Positions 26,268-34,696 of a stretch of 64,000 bases of DNA are shown one piece after another (the first letter of the stretch is position 1; every line of letters starts with the position of its first letter). Made by a program: the position numbers and the translations under genes. The notes beneath the pieces were generated by a model that saw only the letters and a program-made list of their open reading frames with translations, had not been told where the DNA came from and searched no databases. The DNA is from Bordetella genomosp. 2 (GTDB lineage: Bacteria; Pseudomonadota; Gammaproteobacteria; Burkholderiales; Burkholderiaceae_B): contig NZ_NEVT01000003.1 in NCBI RefSeq assembly GCF_002261345.1, forward strand, positions 1,302,001 through 1,366,000. The letters run 5' to 3'.

Positions 26268-28304
26268 ATGAGCGATGAGCTGAAGCTCAGGACGGTGCTC
26301 GGCCGTCCGCTGCAGGATGTGGAGGTGGACGGGAATTTCCTGTACATCGACGGAAAGGCAACTGGAGCGGTGGACGCCGCCCAAAAGGCCGAACAACTCG
26401 CCCATGACTTCCCGGTCAAAGTTCACCCGATGCCGCTACGGCCTGGTATGCCGGTGGTGTTTCGGTCCAAATCGGGGCAAGTCCCCATGCACTTCGACCA
26501 ACAGGGCACTGTTGTGCAGGGAGCTTCCCGAATCCTGGGGCAGGGTAAGGATGGTGTGGCACTGGATGTTGCGGCGGGAGCGCTCAAGGTAACAAACGAG
26601 GGCGTGGTGTCGGTGCCAGGCATGAGCATGCGAAGCACGCCGAGCGGCAACGGCACCCAGTACTTCACCGATAAGAGCCAATCAACGCACATCTGGATGC
26701 AGGTCAACCCGGATGGGTCTGTCAACATCTGGCAGCTTCTGGGATACGCCTCTACCGCCGAACTCGACGCCGTCGTGCAACGAGTGGCCGTCCTTGAAGC
26801 CGCAGCGGAGACTGGAGCCGAAACACCCGTCGATCAGATGCGGCCGGTGTTTGTCGGTGCAGACGGCAGGCTCATGACTCTCGGTGTGAACGGCCAGCCC
26901 GTCGAGTACTTCGATCCCAATCCCTACAGCTTCGAGCTCGACATACCCGTGCACTGGTTTCAGCGAGCAGTGGTCGCGGCATGGAACCGGCCGGCAATTG
27001 GGCCTACTGGTGCCGTCGCCATTGCGCGCGCGGTCGAGAACTCAGATATTCCGGCCCTGACCATTCCGGCAGATCCGAACCTGTGGTTGATCGTCGTGGT
27101 GCATGGCCAATCAAATGCGCCCGGCGCTCAGGGCTTGCCCCTTCTCCCGCCTTACGATCAGCCGTTCGAGTCGCACGCATGGATGCTGGGCGGTACCGGG
27201 ATAGGCTGCCGGCTGGTACGGGATGACACGGGGGCGGCGGTTGGGTCTGAGCCGATCTATGACCCAGCCGTCACCACCGAACTGGTACCCCTGCAGTCAA
27301 CGCAGTACGGCAGCCGCGGCGTGACGCTATGCGAGGGGTTTGCTGCCTATTTCCACCCGATGCTGCGCCGTCGGCTGGGATATGACATCAATGTCGTGTA
27401 CATCAACGGCGGATATGGAGGACGCCTTGCATCGGCGCTGGCGAAGGGCACCATTCCATATGAGAACATCCTCAGGGCGGTGCAACGCGCGAAAGAGCTG
27501 ATAGTAGCGCGTGGCGGCGTGCCTCATGTTCCGTTCGCGCTTTGCGCTCATGGAGAGTCCAATGCCGGCACGTCAGCGTATCGGTCTGAACTGGTTACCT
27601 GGCAAGGCGATTTCGAAGGCGACGCTCAGGCGATCACTGGGCAGTTGGCGCCCATCCCCTTTGTGTGCAGCCAAGCCAGCACCTTCGCGCACAGCGGCAG
27701 CGCGATTCAGAGCCGAGCTGTCCACGGTGTGCTGGCACCCTTCGATGCCGCTCGCACCTATCCCGGCAAATTCATAGTCGCGGGGCCCTACTATCCGGAC
27801 GAGCTGAATGCAGACAACCCACATCGGCGAAATCGAGGGCATTTCCGCGGCGGTGAGTACATGGCCATGGCCGTGGAAATGGCACTGTTCGGAGGCAGGC
27901 CTTTCGGAGGCCTGGAGCCGGTAAGGGTTGAATTTGATGGGGGACGCGTGCTGACGCTCACCGTGGCCCCAGTCTATCAACACGCCGTCATCGACAACAC
28001 CAATCCTAGCAACCCGCCGCTGCCTGATGGGTTTCACGGGTTTGAGGTGTTCGGGGGGGATGGTGAGCCGGTGACCATCAACTCGGTGACTGATAACGGG
28101 GACAACACGTATACGGTAACGACGGCCGAGGACGTGCCCGCTGGGGAGCACCGCGGCCTCGGTTACGGATTGCGAGGCTTCGATCTTCCCAAGGTGAATG
28201 GTCAGGGGCCCCGCGGCCAAATCCGGGATGGCCGGCTAACCCCGTCCGGTGTGGGCGGCGAGCCGTTGTATCACTGGATGTGCCACTTTTTTCTTGCATT
28301 CTGA
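26268..28304 (+). CDS. Tail fibre/spike with SGNH (sialate-acetylesterase-like) domain
   Basis: 678 residues. The first ~230 residues look like a structural fibre shaft. From about 270 an SGNH/acetylesterase-like domain begins: WLIVVVHGQSNAPGAQG carries the GQSN nucleophile block near 280, FALCAHGESNAGTSA near 428 gives an HGESN block, and NADNPHRRNRGHFRGGEYMA holds the likely catalytic Asp and His. A beta-rich C-terminal domain follows. It probably removes acetyl groups from surface polysaccharide during adsorption. Substrate unknown; Bordetella O antigen is a candidate by inference. Confidence 0.8.
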   Translation: MSDELKLRTVLGRPLQDVEVDGNFLYIDGKATGAVDAAQKAEQLAHDFPVKVHPMPLRPGMPVVFRSKSGQVPMHFDQQGTVVQGASRILGQGKDGVALDVAAGALKVTNEGVVSVPGMSMRSTPSGNGTQYFTDKSQSTHIWMQVNPDGSVNIWQLLGYASTAELDAVVQRVAVLEAAAETGAETPVDQMRPVFVGADGRLMTLGVNGQPVEYFDPNPYSFELDIPVHWFQRAVVAAWNRPAIGPTGAVAIARAVENSDIPALTIPADPNLWLIVVVHGQSNAPGAQGLPLLPPYDQPFESHAWMLGGTGIGCRLVRDDTGAAVGSEPIYDPAVTTELVPLQSTQYGSRGVTLCEGFAAYFHPMLRRRLGYDINVVYINGGYGGRLASALAKGTIPYENILRAVQRAKELIVARGGVPHVPFALCAHGESNAGTSAYRSELVTWQGDFEGDAQAITGQLAPIPFVCSQASTFAHSGSAIQSRAVHGVLAPFDAARTYPGKFIVAGPYYPDELNADNPHRRNRGHFRGGEYMAMAVEMALFGGRPFGGLEPVRVEFDGGRVLTLTVAPVYQHAVIDNTNPSNPPLPDGFHGFEVFGGDGEPVTINSVTDNGDNTYTVTTAEDVPAGEHRGLGYGLRGFDLPKVNGQGPRGQIRDGRLTPSGVGGEPLYHWMCHFFLAF

Positions 28305-28316
28305 GGGTATTCAAAT

Positions 28317-29120
28317 ATGCCAACCACCTATGAACTGGATGTCGAGTTCGATAATCCAAAGCTGCCTTTGCTACCCCGGTTTGTCGAGAACGGCCTTGTC
28401 GCGGCGTTTCGGCCGCACGACGATGCCGCCAGCCTGACCGACTTGAGCGGCAATGGAGTGACGCTGGAAGTGGCCGGCTCGCCGAGTTTCGATCCGCTTG
28501 GCGTTCTGGTTGGGCCCCCCGTTGGATACACGCTGTCCATCGCGGAGTCCCCCAGCTACACAAAGATGGTGGCCTATCGTATCGAGTATGAGCTGGAGAC
28601 GCCTGCCGGCGGCATTATCCAGATCGCCGGTAGCCGGATGGGTTTTGGCGCTGAGGAAACCGGCTGCAGCCTGACGGCCGGTGTCTTCGCGCAAACCCCT
28701 GAAGACCCGACTGGAACGCGGTTGCAGCACGCAGCCCGCATGAAGCTGACGACGGGCTCCGCATCCAACTATCGCGGATCGAAGTTGGCGCAACCGGTCC
28801 CTGCCTTCCCATTTGCGAGCCCCTGGCAGTACGCGGCTCTCACGTTCGATGATCAGACCAAGACTCTTCGGATATTCGAGCCGGCAAAAGAGGTGTTCTT
28901 TGAGTATCTGACCGTGCCGGCGGCGCGGTCTTCCAACCCATGGCGCATCGGTTATTCGCCAGGTGCACCGGACAGCGTCGGACCGATGCGCGCGCGGGTG
29001 GCGGAGGCCCTCTTTTATGACCGTGCCCTGACCAGCGAGGAAGTCTCGGAGCAGTTTGAGTCGTCGGTCGCATATTTGGCGTCCCGTGGAATCGATGTCT
29101 CTGACGTTCTACTGCCGTAA
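28317..29120 (+). CDS. LamG/concanavalin-like tail protein
   Basis: 267 residues. FVENGLVAAFRPHDDAASLTD, LSGNGVTLEVAGSPSFDPLG and the C-terminal MRARVAEALFYDRALTSEEV follow the laminin-G/concanavalin-A-like pattern ('glva.w.fd....l.DlSGng...tl', ending 'l.ia.v.iydraLs..Ei'). Such jelly-roll domains bind carbohydrate. It sits between two fibre genes and probably forms part of the receptor-binding apparatus; cargo on the fibre is an alternative. Confidence 0.65.
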   Translation: MPTTYELDVEFDNPKLPLLPRFVENGLVAAFRPHDDAASLTDLSGNGVTLEVAGSPSFDPLGVLVGPPVGYTLSIAESPSYTKMVAYRIEYELETPAGGIIQIAGSRMGFGAEETGCSLTAGVFAQTPEDPTGTRLQHAARMKLTTGSASNYRGSKLAQPVPAFPFASPWQYAALTFDDQTKTLRIFEPAKEVFFEYLTVPAARSSNPWRIGYSPGAPDSVGPMRARVAEALFYDRALTSEEVSEQFESSVAYLASRGIDVSDVLLP

Positions 29121-29134
29121 CCTCCGAGGAAATT

Positions 29135-30043
29135 ATGAACGTAGATTTTTTCACCAGCTTCACGTACTCCTGGGCGCAGGCCGGCATCGTCGACGTGCTC
29201 GACGACTCGCAATATAAGCTCGGCTGGTCCTTCATCGGTGCCACGCCGCCCACGGTCGAGCAGTTCAACGCAGTGCATCAGCTCGCCGACAAGAAGCTGG
29301 CCTGGCTGTACCAGAACGTGAAGGCGGTCACGGACAACGCTGGCGTCACGCTGGGTCCAACCGTCTATACCGGGCTGCTGACGGCCATCCAGCGCGCCGC
29401 GGCGCACGGCCGGCGCGCCTTCACCGAGAACGGCACCTTCGTGGTGCCGGCCACCATTACGAAGATCCGGGTTTCGGGGTGCGGTGGCGGTGGTGGTGGC
29501 GGGGGTGGCGGCGGTGCCACTGGTTCTACCATCGGCGTCGCTGGTGGTGGTGGCGGTGCCGGCATGTTCGTGATCGACCAGGAGATCACCGTCACCCCCG
29601 GCCAGACGCTAGCCGTCCAGATCGGAGGCGCTGGCCTGGGCGGCACGGCCGGGACAAGCACGGTTAAGGCCGGCGACGGCACCAACGGAGGCGCATCGGC
29701 TGTGGTCGGCTTCGTGACGCTCACTGGCGGCAGTGGCGGCAAGGGCGGGGCTTCCGCAACTGGCGCGGGCTTGACTGAGGGCGGCGCAGGTTTCCCGGCC
29801 GGCGGTCGCGCTGCGCCGCACAGCGTGACGCCGCTTGTCTATAGCCTCGGTGGTATCGGCGCCGGCGGGCCATTCGGTGGCGCCGGCGCGGCAGGATCTT
29901 CGTCTGCGGGCGACCCGTCAGGGGGTAATAACGCCTACGGCTTCGGGGTCGGCGGCGGCGGTGGCGGCGGCCAGGTTACGACGGCTGCCAATGGCACGTC
30001 GGGCGGCAACGGCGCGCCGGGCCTGATCATTTTGGAGTGGTGA
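29135..30043 (+). CDS. Glycine-rich tail fibre tip/adhesin
   Basis: 302 residues. An N-terminal attachment part (SFTYSWAQAGIVDVLDDSQY, GWSFIGATPPTVEQFNAVHQ) is followed from about residue 113 by glycine-rich blocks, including GCGGGGGGGGGGG, GGGGGAGMF and GVGGGGGGG, spaced by short variable loops, and ends GLIILEW. This is like the polyglycine-sandwich domain of phage adhesins such as S16 gp38, whose loops set host specificity. The variable loops would be the host-range determinants here. Confidence 0.75.
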   Translation: MNVDFFTSFTYSWAQAGIVDVLDDSQYKLGWSFIGATPPTVEQFNAVHQLADKKLAWLYQNVKAVTDNAGVTLGPTVYTGLLTAIQRAAAHGRRAFTENGTFVVPATITKIRVSGCGGGGGGGGGGGATGSTIGVAGGGGGAGMFVIDQEITVTPGQTLAVQIGGAGLGGTAGTSTVKAGDGTNGGASAVVGFVTLTGGSGGKGGASATGAGLTEGGAGFPAGGRAAPHSVTPLVYSLGGIGAGGPFGGAGAAGSSSAGDPSGGNNAYGFGVGGGGGGGQVTTAANGTSGGNGAPGLIILEW

Positions 30044-30044
30044 C

Positions 30045-30233
30045 ATGCGATATGCCTATTACGACCCGACCGGCGGCGCGGTGATTGGCTGGATTGACAC
30101 CGAGCGCTACCACTACGACACGCTGCCCGACGCGGAAACGCTGCTCGAAGTGCCGGATGACTTTTCCGGATCTATCGAAGATGGCTGGGAAGTCGTCGGA
30201 GGTGCATTGCAGCCCGTCAGCGAATCGGCGTAG
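30045..30233 (+). CDS. Small fibre-associated protein
   Basis: 62 residues, acidic, starting one base after the fibre stop. YYDPTGGAVIGWIDTERYHYDTL resembles the start of short tail-fibre-assembly or fibre-associated proteins encoded after fibre genes, but it is too short for a full tfa protein. A terminator follows directly, so it ends the structural operon. Function uncertain. Confidence 0.6.
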   Translation: MRYAYYDPTGGAVIGWIDTERYHYDTLPDAETLLEVPDDFSGSIEDGWEVVGGALQPVSESA

Positions 30234-30260
30234 GACTGACCGCGTACAGCCGTAACGGCG

Positions 30261-30284
30261 ACCTGCTTCGGCGGGTTTTTTTTT
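30261..30284 (+). terminator. Intrinsic terminator between fibre and lysis genes
   Basis: Six-bp stem ACCTGC / GCGGGT (one T-G pair) with a TTCG loop running into nine T. It separates the tail operon from the lysis cassette, whose first start codon lies about 30 bases on. Confidence 0.8.
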
Positions 30285-30312
30285 GTCTACGCCTGAAGCC
30301 GAGAGGAAAAGT

Positions 30313-30669
30313 GTGGAGATCGACCCCAACACCCTGAGCGCAGACGCCAAGGCGCTGCTGGTGGCCATCCAGACCATGCAAGCCCAGCAGCAGCGTCGAG
30401 ACGCTGCCCAGCAGGAACAGCACCAGCGCGACAACGAGGCGCTGCAGCGGGAAATCATGGCGCTGTCGGCGGCCGTGAAAACGGGGTTCCCCGACGGCGA
30501 CCTGGACGGCCATCGCCGCTATCACGAGCTGCTCATCGAGGAGGCGCTGGAGCGCAAGCGCATGCGCAGCGCCGTTTTCATTCACGTCGCCAAGGCTAGC
30601 ACGTGGGCGGTCATCGTCGGGCTGCTGGCGCTGCTGTGGGCGGGATTCAAAGAGAGGATATTGAAGTGA
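30313..30669 (+). CDS. Coiled-coil protein with C-terminal membrane anchor
   Basis: 118 residues from a GTG with GAGAGG upstream; a TTG 30 bases earlier falls in the terminator T tract and is less likely. A Gln-rich coiled coil (TMQAQQQRRDAAQQEQHQRD) is followed by a basic segment and one C-terminal transmembrane helix (STWAVIVGLLALLWAGF). It overlaps the lysozyme start, so it belongs to the lysis cassette; it could be an antiholin-like or second holin-like factor. Function unproven. Confidence 0.65.
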   Translation: MEIDPNTLSADAKALLVAIQTMQAQQQRRDAAQQEQHQRDNEALQREIMALSAAVKTGFPDGDLDGHRRYHELLIEEALERKRMRSAVFIHVAKASTWAVIVGLLALLWAGFKERILK

Positions 30670-31106
30670 TCAATGAACTGACGCGACTGCTGCGTGGCGA
30701 CGAAGGCGAGGTCCTGCACGCCTACCAGGACCATCTGGGCTACTGGACCATCGGCGTGGGCCGGCTCATCGACAAGAGGAAGGGCGGCGGCATCAGCCGC
30801 ACGGAATCCGCACTGCTGCTGAGCAACGATATCGCCGAGAAGGAGGCCGAGCTCGACCGGCGCCTGCCGTGGTGGCGCGAGCTGCCCGACGCCCGGCGCG
30901 CCGTGATCCTGGCCATGGCATTCCAGATGGGCGTCGATGGGCTGCTGAGCTTCAAGAACACGCTGGCCTTGGTCCGGGCTGACAACTTCGACGGGGCCGC
31001 GCGCGGGATGCTGGCCAGCCTGTGGGCGCGCCAGACGCCCGAACGCGCGCACCGCATGGCCGAGCAGATGCGGACCAACACCTGGCACTTCAAGGAAGGC
31101 ACATGA
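30666..31106 (+). CDS. Phage lysozyme (GH24 endolysin)
   Basis: 146 residues from a GTG that overlaps the previous stop (GTGA). The catalytic region RGDEGEVLHAYQDHLGYWTI aligns with T4 lysozyme E-x8-D-x5-T (Glu about 14, Asp about 20, Thr about 26), and TPERAHRMAEQMRTNTW matches the C-terminal half. It cleaves the MurNAc-GlcNAc bond of peptidoglycan. No signal peptide or SAR helix is visible, so release depends on the holin. Confidence 0.9.
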   Translation: MINELTRLLRGDEGEVLHAYQDHLGYWTIGVGRLIDKRKGGGISRTESALLLSNDIAEKEAELDRRLPWWRELPDARRAVILAMAFQMGVDGLLSFKNTLALVRADNFDGAARGMLASLWARQTPERAHRMAEQMRTNTWHFKEGT

Positions 31107-31333
31107 AACTGAAACCCGTAGACGACTGGCGCCGTGGGTGGCGCTGGATTTCCGTGCACTGCATGGCCGTTGCCGTGGCCGTGCAGGGCAGCTGGGCGGC
31201 CATGCCCGACGACCTGAAGGCGGGGATCCCGTCGGGCTGGGTGACGGGCGTGTCGATCGCTGTGCTGGTGCTGGGCGCGGTCGGTCGGTTCATCAAGCAG
31301 GGGAGCTCCGATGTTGACGACTCTACTGAGTAG
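31103..31333 (+). CDS. Holin, two-TM type
   Basis: 76 residues, in an ATGA overlap with the lysozyme gene and with AAGGAAGG before the start. Two hydrophobic helices (WISVHCMAVAVAVQGSWAAM and VTGVSIAVLVLGAVGRFI) lie between a basic N terminus and a short acidic tail, the pattern of small class II holins/DUF7940-type proteins. It would form membrane lesions that release the endolysin. Overlaps Rz by 23 bases. Confidence 0.78.
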   Translation: MKLKPVDDWRRGWRWISVHCMAVAVAVQGSWAAMPDDLKAGIPSGWVTGVSIAVLVLGAVGRFIKQGSSDVDDSTE

Positions 31334-31583
31334 CTTTGGTGGCTACATCGTCGCCGCAGTGGTCGCGCTGGTAGCCGTGGCCGGCGCCTACCTGCGCGGC
31401 CGCTCCAGTGGTAAAGGCGCCGAGCGCACAGAGCGCGACGCGAAGATCAACGAACAGGCCGCTCAGGCGCGCCAGGAAGTGCAGGAGGTGCGTAATGAAA
31501 CGGCTTCTATGGCTGACGACGCTATCGCTGACTATCTTGAGTCTGACTGGGTGCGCAAGCCAACTGGCAAGGGTCGGCGTTGA
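31311..31583 (+). CDS. i-spanin (Rz-like)
   Basis: 90 residues. An N-terminal transmembrane helix (YIVAAVVALVAVAGAYLRG) is followed by a charged coiled coil (ERTERDAKINEQAAQARQEV), the layout of inner-membrane spanins. With the nested Rz1 lipoprotein it bridges inner and outer membranes and disrupts the outer membrane at lysis. Shorter than lambda Rz but of usual organisation. Confidence 0.82.
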   Translation: MLTTLLSSFGGYIVAAVVALVAVAGAYLRGRSSGKGAERTERDAKINEQAAQARQEVQEVRNETASMADDAIADYLESDWVRKPTGKGRR

Positions 31584-31704
31584 ATACTGCGAGCACGCCC
31601 GGCCAATCTGGTTCGATACGGCGGTTGAGGTGCGGGTTACGCCTGCTTCTATTCGGCGACAAGTGTCGATGCACAATGAAATCTGGGAAAGGTTGTGCCA
31701 GTAG
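31495..31704 (+). CDS. o-spanin lipoprotein (Rz1-like), nested in Rz
   Basis: 69 residues starting inside the Rz gene in another frame. Signal peptide MKRLLWLTTLSLTILSLTGC ends in a lipobox (LTGC; lipidated Cys 20). The mature part holds two further Cys. The nested or overlapping Rz/Rz1 layout is characteristic of phage lysis cassettes. The protein is anchored in the outer membrane and pairs with Rz. It ends 33 bases before the convergent cargo block. Confidence 0.82.
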   Translation: MKRLLWLTTLSLTILSLTGCASQLARVGVEYCEHARPIWFDTAVEVRVTPASIRRQVSMHNEIWERLCQ

Positions 31705-31737
31705 AAACGGCTAAGCCTGTTCCAAACCAGGGGCCAA

Positions 31738-32598
31738 CTATTCTCGTAAGTGTTCGCGCATTTTGACCGCTTGCGCGAAGTAGCGGCCAAAGCTCGTTAC
31801 TGAGATGCCGCCTTTGGCAAAGAATATACGCAATCCATCCGCGTCGTGGACTTCCCGAAGGCGGCGAATCTCCGGCCTTTCTTCGACCCAAAGATATGCC
31901 TCGTCTGAATTAATGGAGCGGTCATAGGTTACCGTTACAAGGCCCAGCCTAACCCAATTGTCGACCATGGCCACGCGCATTGGTAGCTCACCAGGCTGGC
32001 CGTCGCGCAACAGATTGAATAGGTGAGTGTCTGGAATCGAATATGCGCCAGTCGCAAATTTTGGCGGTCCTTCTTTGTCTTTCAATACATTAACCGAACG
32101 CCTTACTTCTACGGCTGGAGTGATGCCACGCAAGAGTATGCTCGGCAAAATTTGCGCTTCAAGGCTGGTGATTTGCTTGATAACCTCGACGAAGGCGGGG
32201 TGACAAGTAGCATCTTCACGCGAGTCCATGGTTGACGCTAACAGGGCCAAATAGAGCTCTTCTAATAGTTCTTCTTCATGCGAAAAAGCCAAAGCTTGCA
32301 ACGCAGGACCAGCAATGGAGGCCTTGGGCTCTTTCAGCGCGGCTTCGGGAATCTCCGAGATTTTCTCCGCCATCATCGCCGGGAAGCGTTTCTCAAAATA
32401 GATCTTTGCCTTTTCAATCCCGTAGTTTATGGCGGCCAACGGCAACAGTGCATTTTCGACCGTCTTTGTGACGATTACGCTTGATCGGGCAAGATTCTTG
32501 CCGGCTGCCTTTATTTCGGCTGTTTGGGCTGCCTCTTGCACGACTGCGCTAGCAACTTTCCCCAACGTTAGATTGGCTACGTTTGAATCATCGGTCAT
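31738..32598 (-). CDS. Abi-alpha/DUF4393-like protein, cargo gene
   Basis: 286 residues from the ATG at 32598 with AGGAGG upstream. The sequence has IEKAKIYFEKRFPAMMAEKI, ASIAGPALQALAFSHEEELL, EELYLALLASTMDSREDATC and HPAFVEVIKQITSLEAQIL, the pattern I recall for DUF4393/Abi-alpha proteins ('i.gp.l.a.....e.elr.ly..LLa.amd......hP.f..iikqlsp.da'). The family is associated with abortive infection but the mechanism is unknown. The gene is AT-richer than the phage genes and probably the last of a minus-strand cargo operon. Confidence 0.75.
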   Translation of the reverse strand: MTDDSNVANLTLGKVASAVVQEAAQTAEIKAAGKNLARSSVIVTKTVENALLPLAAINYGIEKAKIYFEKRFPAMMAEKISEIPEAALKEPKASIAGPALQALAFSHEEELLEELYLALLASTMDSREDATCHPAFVEVIKQITSLEAQILPSILLRGITPAVEVRRSVNVLKDKEGPPKFATGAYSIPDTHLFNLLRDGQPGELPMRVAMVDNWVRLGLVTVTYDRSINSDEAYLWVEERPEIRRLREVHDADGLRIFFAKGGISVTSFGRYFAQAVKMREHLRE

Positions 32599-32623
32599 TG
32601 GTTGCCTCCTGATGTGTGAGATG

Positions 32624-33730
32624 TCACGCTCGCGCAGCAACACGCACCTTGCGGTGGGCGCTGAGGCGATGGAGTTTGTTTGGTAGGGCCACTTCAAAAA
32701 TTCGATAAAAGCCGTAAGACGCGAGAATCGATACCGCGGTGGAGAATATCAACATGCTGAACCCCATGGTCCATGCTTGCAGTCCGAGTGCCGCAGCCAC
32801 CTGGTGAAGTAGGGCGTTTACGGTCGTGTGGAATAGGTAGAGCGAATAGGAAATGCCGCCAAGCCACACCAGCGGACGCGGCACATGCAGGTTCATTCGT
32901 TCCTTGTGGGCCAGTGCCACGCCCAGAATGATCAGGGCGCTACTAAAGCCATACCTGGCCATGCCGTGACCGGCTTGCACACGGCCCCAAAACTGGATCG
33001 CCAGGAACATTGACCCCACAGCGATAAAGGCCGCGATCACCCACCGCGGGGGTGACTGGATGCGCGAGTGGTAAAGCAAACCAATTGCGACGCCCGCGAC
33101 AAAATCAAGAATGATGGAATTGGTGAGCATGCCGACGTACGCCGACAGCCCGTAGGGCGTCTTAACGTTCAGGGAGAAGACCTCGAGGTAGAGCGGCAGC
33201 GCGACAACGGTAGCGAGCACCCAAAGGAAAAACAGGGACCAACGCCAGCGGCCAAAGAGCATGAACACGGCCGAGATGCCATAGAAGTACATCTCATAGT
33301 TAAGCGTCCAGCCCACTTCGAGCGTGGCATATCCGAAGAACGGCGAGTCGGTCGGGGCGAGGGGAATGAAAAATAGGCTGCGCAATAGCTGCGCCGGCCG
33401 GCCTGGCTCCAGGAACCACGCTGGACCGGGCACCAGGAAGATGAAAAGAAGGGTGGCCGCAATGTATGCTGGCCAGATGCGCAGCAATCGGCGGCCAACG
33501 AAGCCAAGGGCGTAGCCGGCGGTACCGTCTGACGCCGATGTCGAATGCACAAGAACAAAGCCGGCGATCACGAAAAATAGATCGACCCCGGCGCCACCGC
33601 TGAGGAACAGGAAGCGCGCGACCTCGGCCTGCCCCGGCGCAGTGACGAAGAACATGTAGTGCGAGAGCAGGACCATGAGCGCGGCAATGCCGCGCAGGGC
33701 CTGGATGCTTTCTATCTTATTTTGTTGCAT
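32624..33730 (-). CDS. Acyltransferase-3 membrane protein (O-antigen acetylase type)
   Basis: 368 residues, about ten transmembrane helices. The N terminus SIQALRGIAALMVLLSHY with the catalytic-type His, the GGAGVDLFFVIAGFVLVHS motif (usual 'G..GV.lFFvlSGf') and LGGISYSLYLFH near the C terminus identify acyltransferase family 3. Prophage-borne members often O-acetylate lipopolysaccharide, changing serotype and blocking phage receptors. It lies 8 bases after hicB in the same direction. No fused SGNH domain. Substrate inferred. Confidence 0.88.
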   Translation of the reverse strand: MQQNKIESIQALRGIAALMVLLSHYMFFVTAPGQAEVARFLFLSGGAGVDLFFVIAGFVLVHSTSASDGTAGYALGFVGRRLLRIWPAYIAATLLFIFLVPGPAWFLEPGRPAQLLRSLFFIPLAPTDSPFFGYATLEVGWTLNYEMYFYGISAVFMLFGRWRWSLFFLWVLATVVALPLYLEVFSLNVKTPYGLSAYVGMLTNSIILDFVAGVAIGLLYHSRIQSPPRWVIAAFIAVGSMFLAIQFWGRVQAGHGMARYGFSSALIILGVALAHKERMNLHVPRPLVWLGGISYSLYLFHTTVNALLHQVAAALGLQAWTMGFSMLIFSTAVSILASYGFYRIFEVALPNKLHRLSAHRKVRVAARA

Positions 33731-33738
33731 GCCGTAGC

Positions 33739-34155
33739 TTAACGCACGGCAAGCTCCAATTCACGTCCCATGCTGGCCAGCGCCTCGGCGATGGTGTCGA
33801 TCTTCGTGGCGTGGCCGAGGTCCACGATGCGGTTGACGTCCTGCTTGCGGGTGTGCAGCCGGCGCGCCAGCTCGCTGGGCGTGACACCCTGGGCGATCAT
33901 TTCGTTGAGCAGCAGCACCTTGGCAGACACGCTGGCCGGCAAGCTGACCAGCACTTCGCCGGCCTGAACTGCTGACGGCGCCGGCACCTGGCGGCGGTCC
34001 TCGAAATAGAAGTCCATGGCGGTCAGCAGGGCGTCGGCCGCCATAGCTTCGGCCTCTTCGCGGGTATCTGCGCCAGTCAGCGCCTCGGGGATGTCGCGGA
34101 ACGACACCATGAAGCCGGAGGTGTCCGGCTCGATCTTCGCGGGATAGCGCAACAT
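33739..34155 (-). CDS. hicB: HicB antitoxin
   Basis: 138 residues. The partial RNase-H-like N terminus (YPAKIEPDTSGFMVSFRDIP, then EALTGADTREEAEAMAADAL) is the HicB fold, and the C-terminal TPSELARRLHTRKQDVNRIV is an XRE/HTH-type operator-binding domain. It neutralises HicA and represses the operon. It lies 62 bases downstream of hicA, the usual toxin-first order. Confidence 0.93.
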   Translation of the reverse strand: MLRYPAKIEPDTSGFMVSFRDIPEALTGADTREEAEAMAADALLTAMDFYFEDRRQVPAPSAVQAGEVLVSLPASVSAKVLLLNEMIAQGVTPSELARRLHTRKQDVNRIVDLGHATKIDTIAEALASMGRELELAVR

Positions 34156-34217
34156 AGCAATGCTCCAATTCGGGGTACGGTATCGCGAGCGGGAAGCCCC
34201 TGTCGGGGCCTCCTTTC

Positions 34218-34394
34218 CTACTTCAATCCCAACTGCTTCAGGATCGCTTGCCTCAGTCCTTCGCCAATCTCTTGGCCTGGGTGCCGGGGCAGGGTGGTTT
34301 GCTTGCCGTTCAGGTAGACCTTCGTGTGGTTGGAACCCTCTTTGAAAGTCGCCCCTTGGGCAGCGAGCCACCTCTTGAACTCGCTCTGTTTCAC
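34218..34394 (-). CDS. hicA: HicA mRNA-interferase toxin
   Basis: 58 residues from a GTG start with AGGAGG four bases upstream; an upstream in-frame ATG lacks such a site. MKQSEFKRWLAAQGATF and KEGSNHTKVYLNGKQTTLP give the double-stranded-RNA-binding-like HicA fold with catalytic His 23 (GSNH; usually GSHH). RHPGQEIGEGLRQAILKQLG is the standard C terminus. It cleaves mRNA when HicB is lost, giving growth arrest that can serve phage defence or prophage maintenance. Confidence 0.93.
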   Translation of the reverse strand: MKQSEFKRWLAAQGATFKEGSNHTKVYLNGKQTTLPRHPGQEIGEGLRQAILKQLGLK

Positions 34395-34450
34395 CGCACC
34401 TCCTTTGTTCGTTGACGATGGATGCATGGTAAACAAAAATGTTTACTTCG

Positions 34451-34696
34451 TCAAGAGGCTTGTTGCGTTGGCGCGTCGGCCGGCTCGGCCCGATACGGAT
34501 GCCAGAACCAGTGGCTGTGCTTGTGGTGCCGCACGCGCATCCGGCGGAAGTAGATCCTGACCCAGCCGACATGGCCGGCCTCGATCACGACGTCATGCGG
34601 CCGGTCCACCGCCGTCTCGACGGGTGGCAGGGTGGCGGAAGCCGCGGCGCAGTATCCGCCGGGCACGCGGCGGAGAATCCCATTGTCTTGGGTCAT
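34451..34696 (-). CDS. Small conserved prophage protein
   Basis: 81 residues, starting in an ATGA overlap with the upstream small gene. GWVRIYFRRMRVRHHKHSHW is a basic, His-rich stretch; the rest is unremarkable. It is the second gene of a two-gene unit behind the SOS box and 56 bases upstream of hicA. No family recognised. Confidence 0.6.
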   Translation of the reverse strand: MTQDNGILRRVPGGYCAAASATLPPVETAVDRPHDVVIEAGHVGWVRIYFRRMRVRHHKHSHWFWHPYRAEPADAPTQQAS

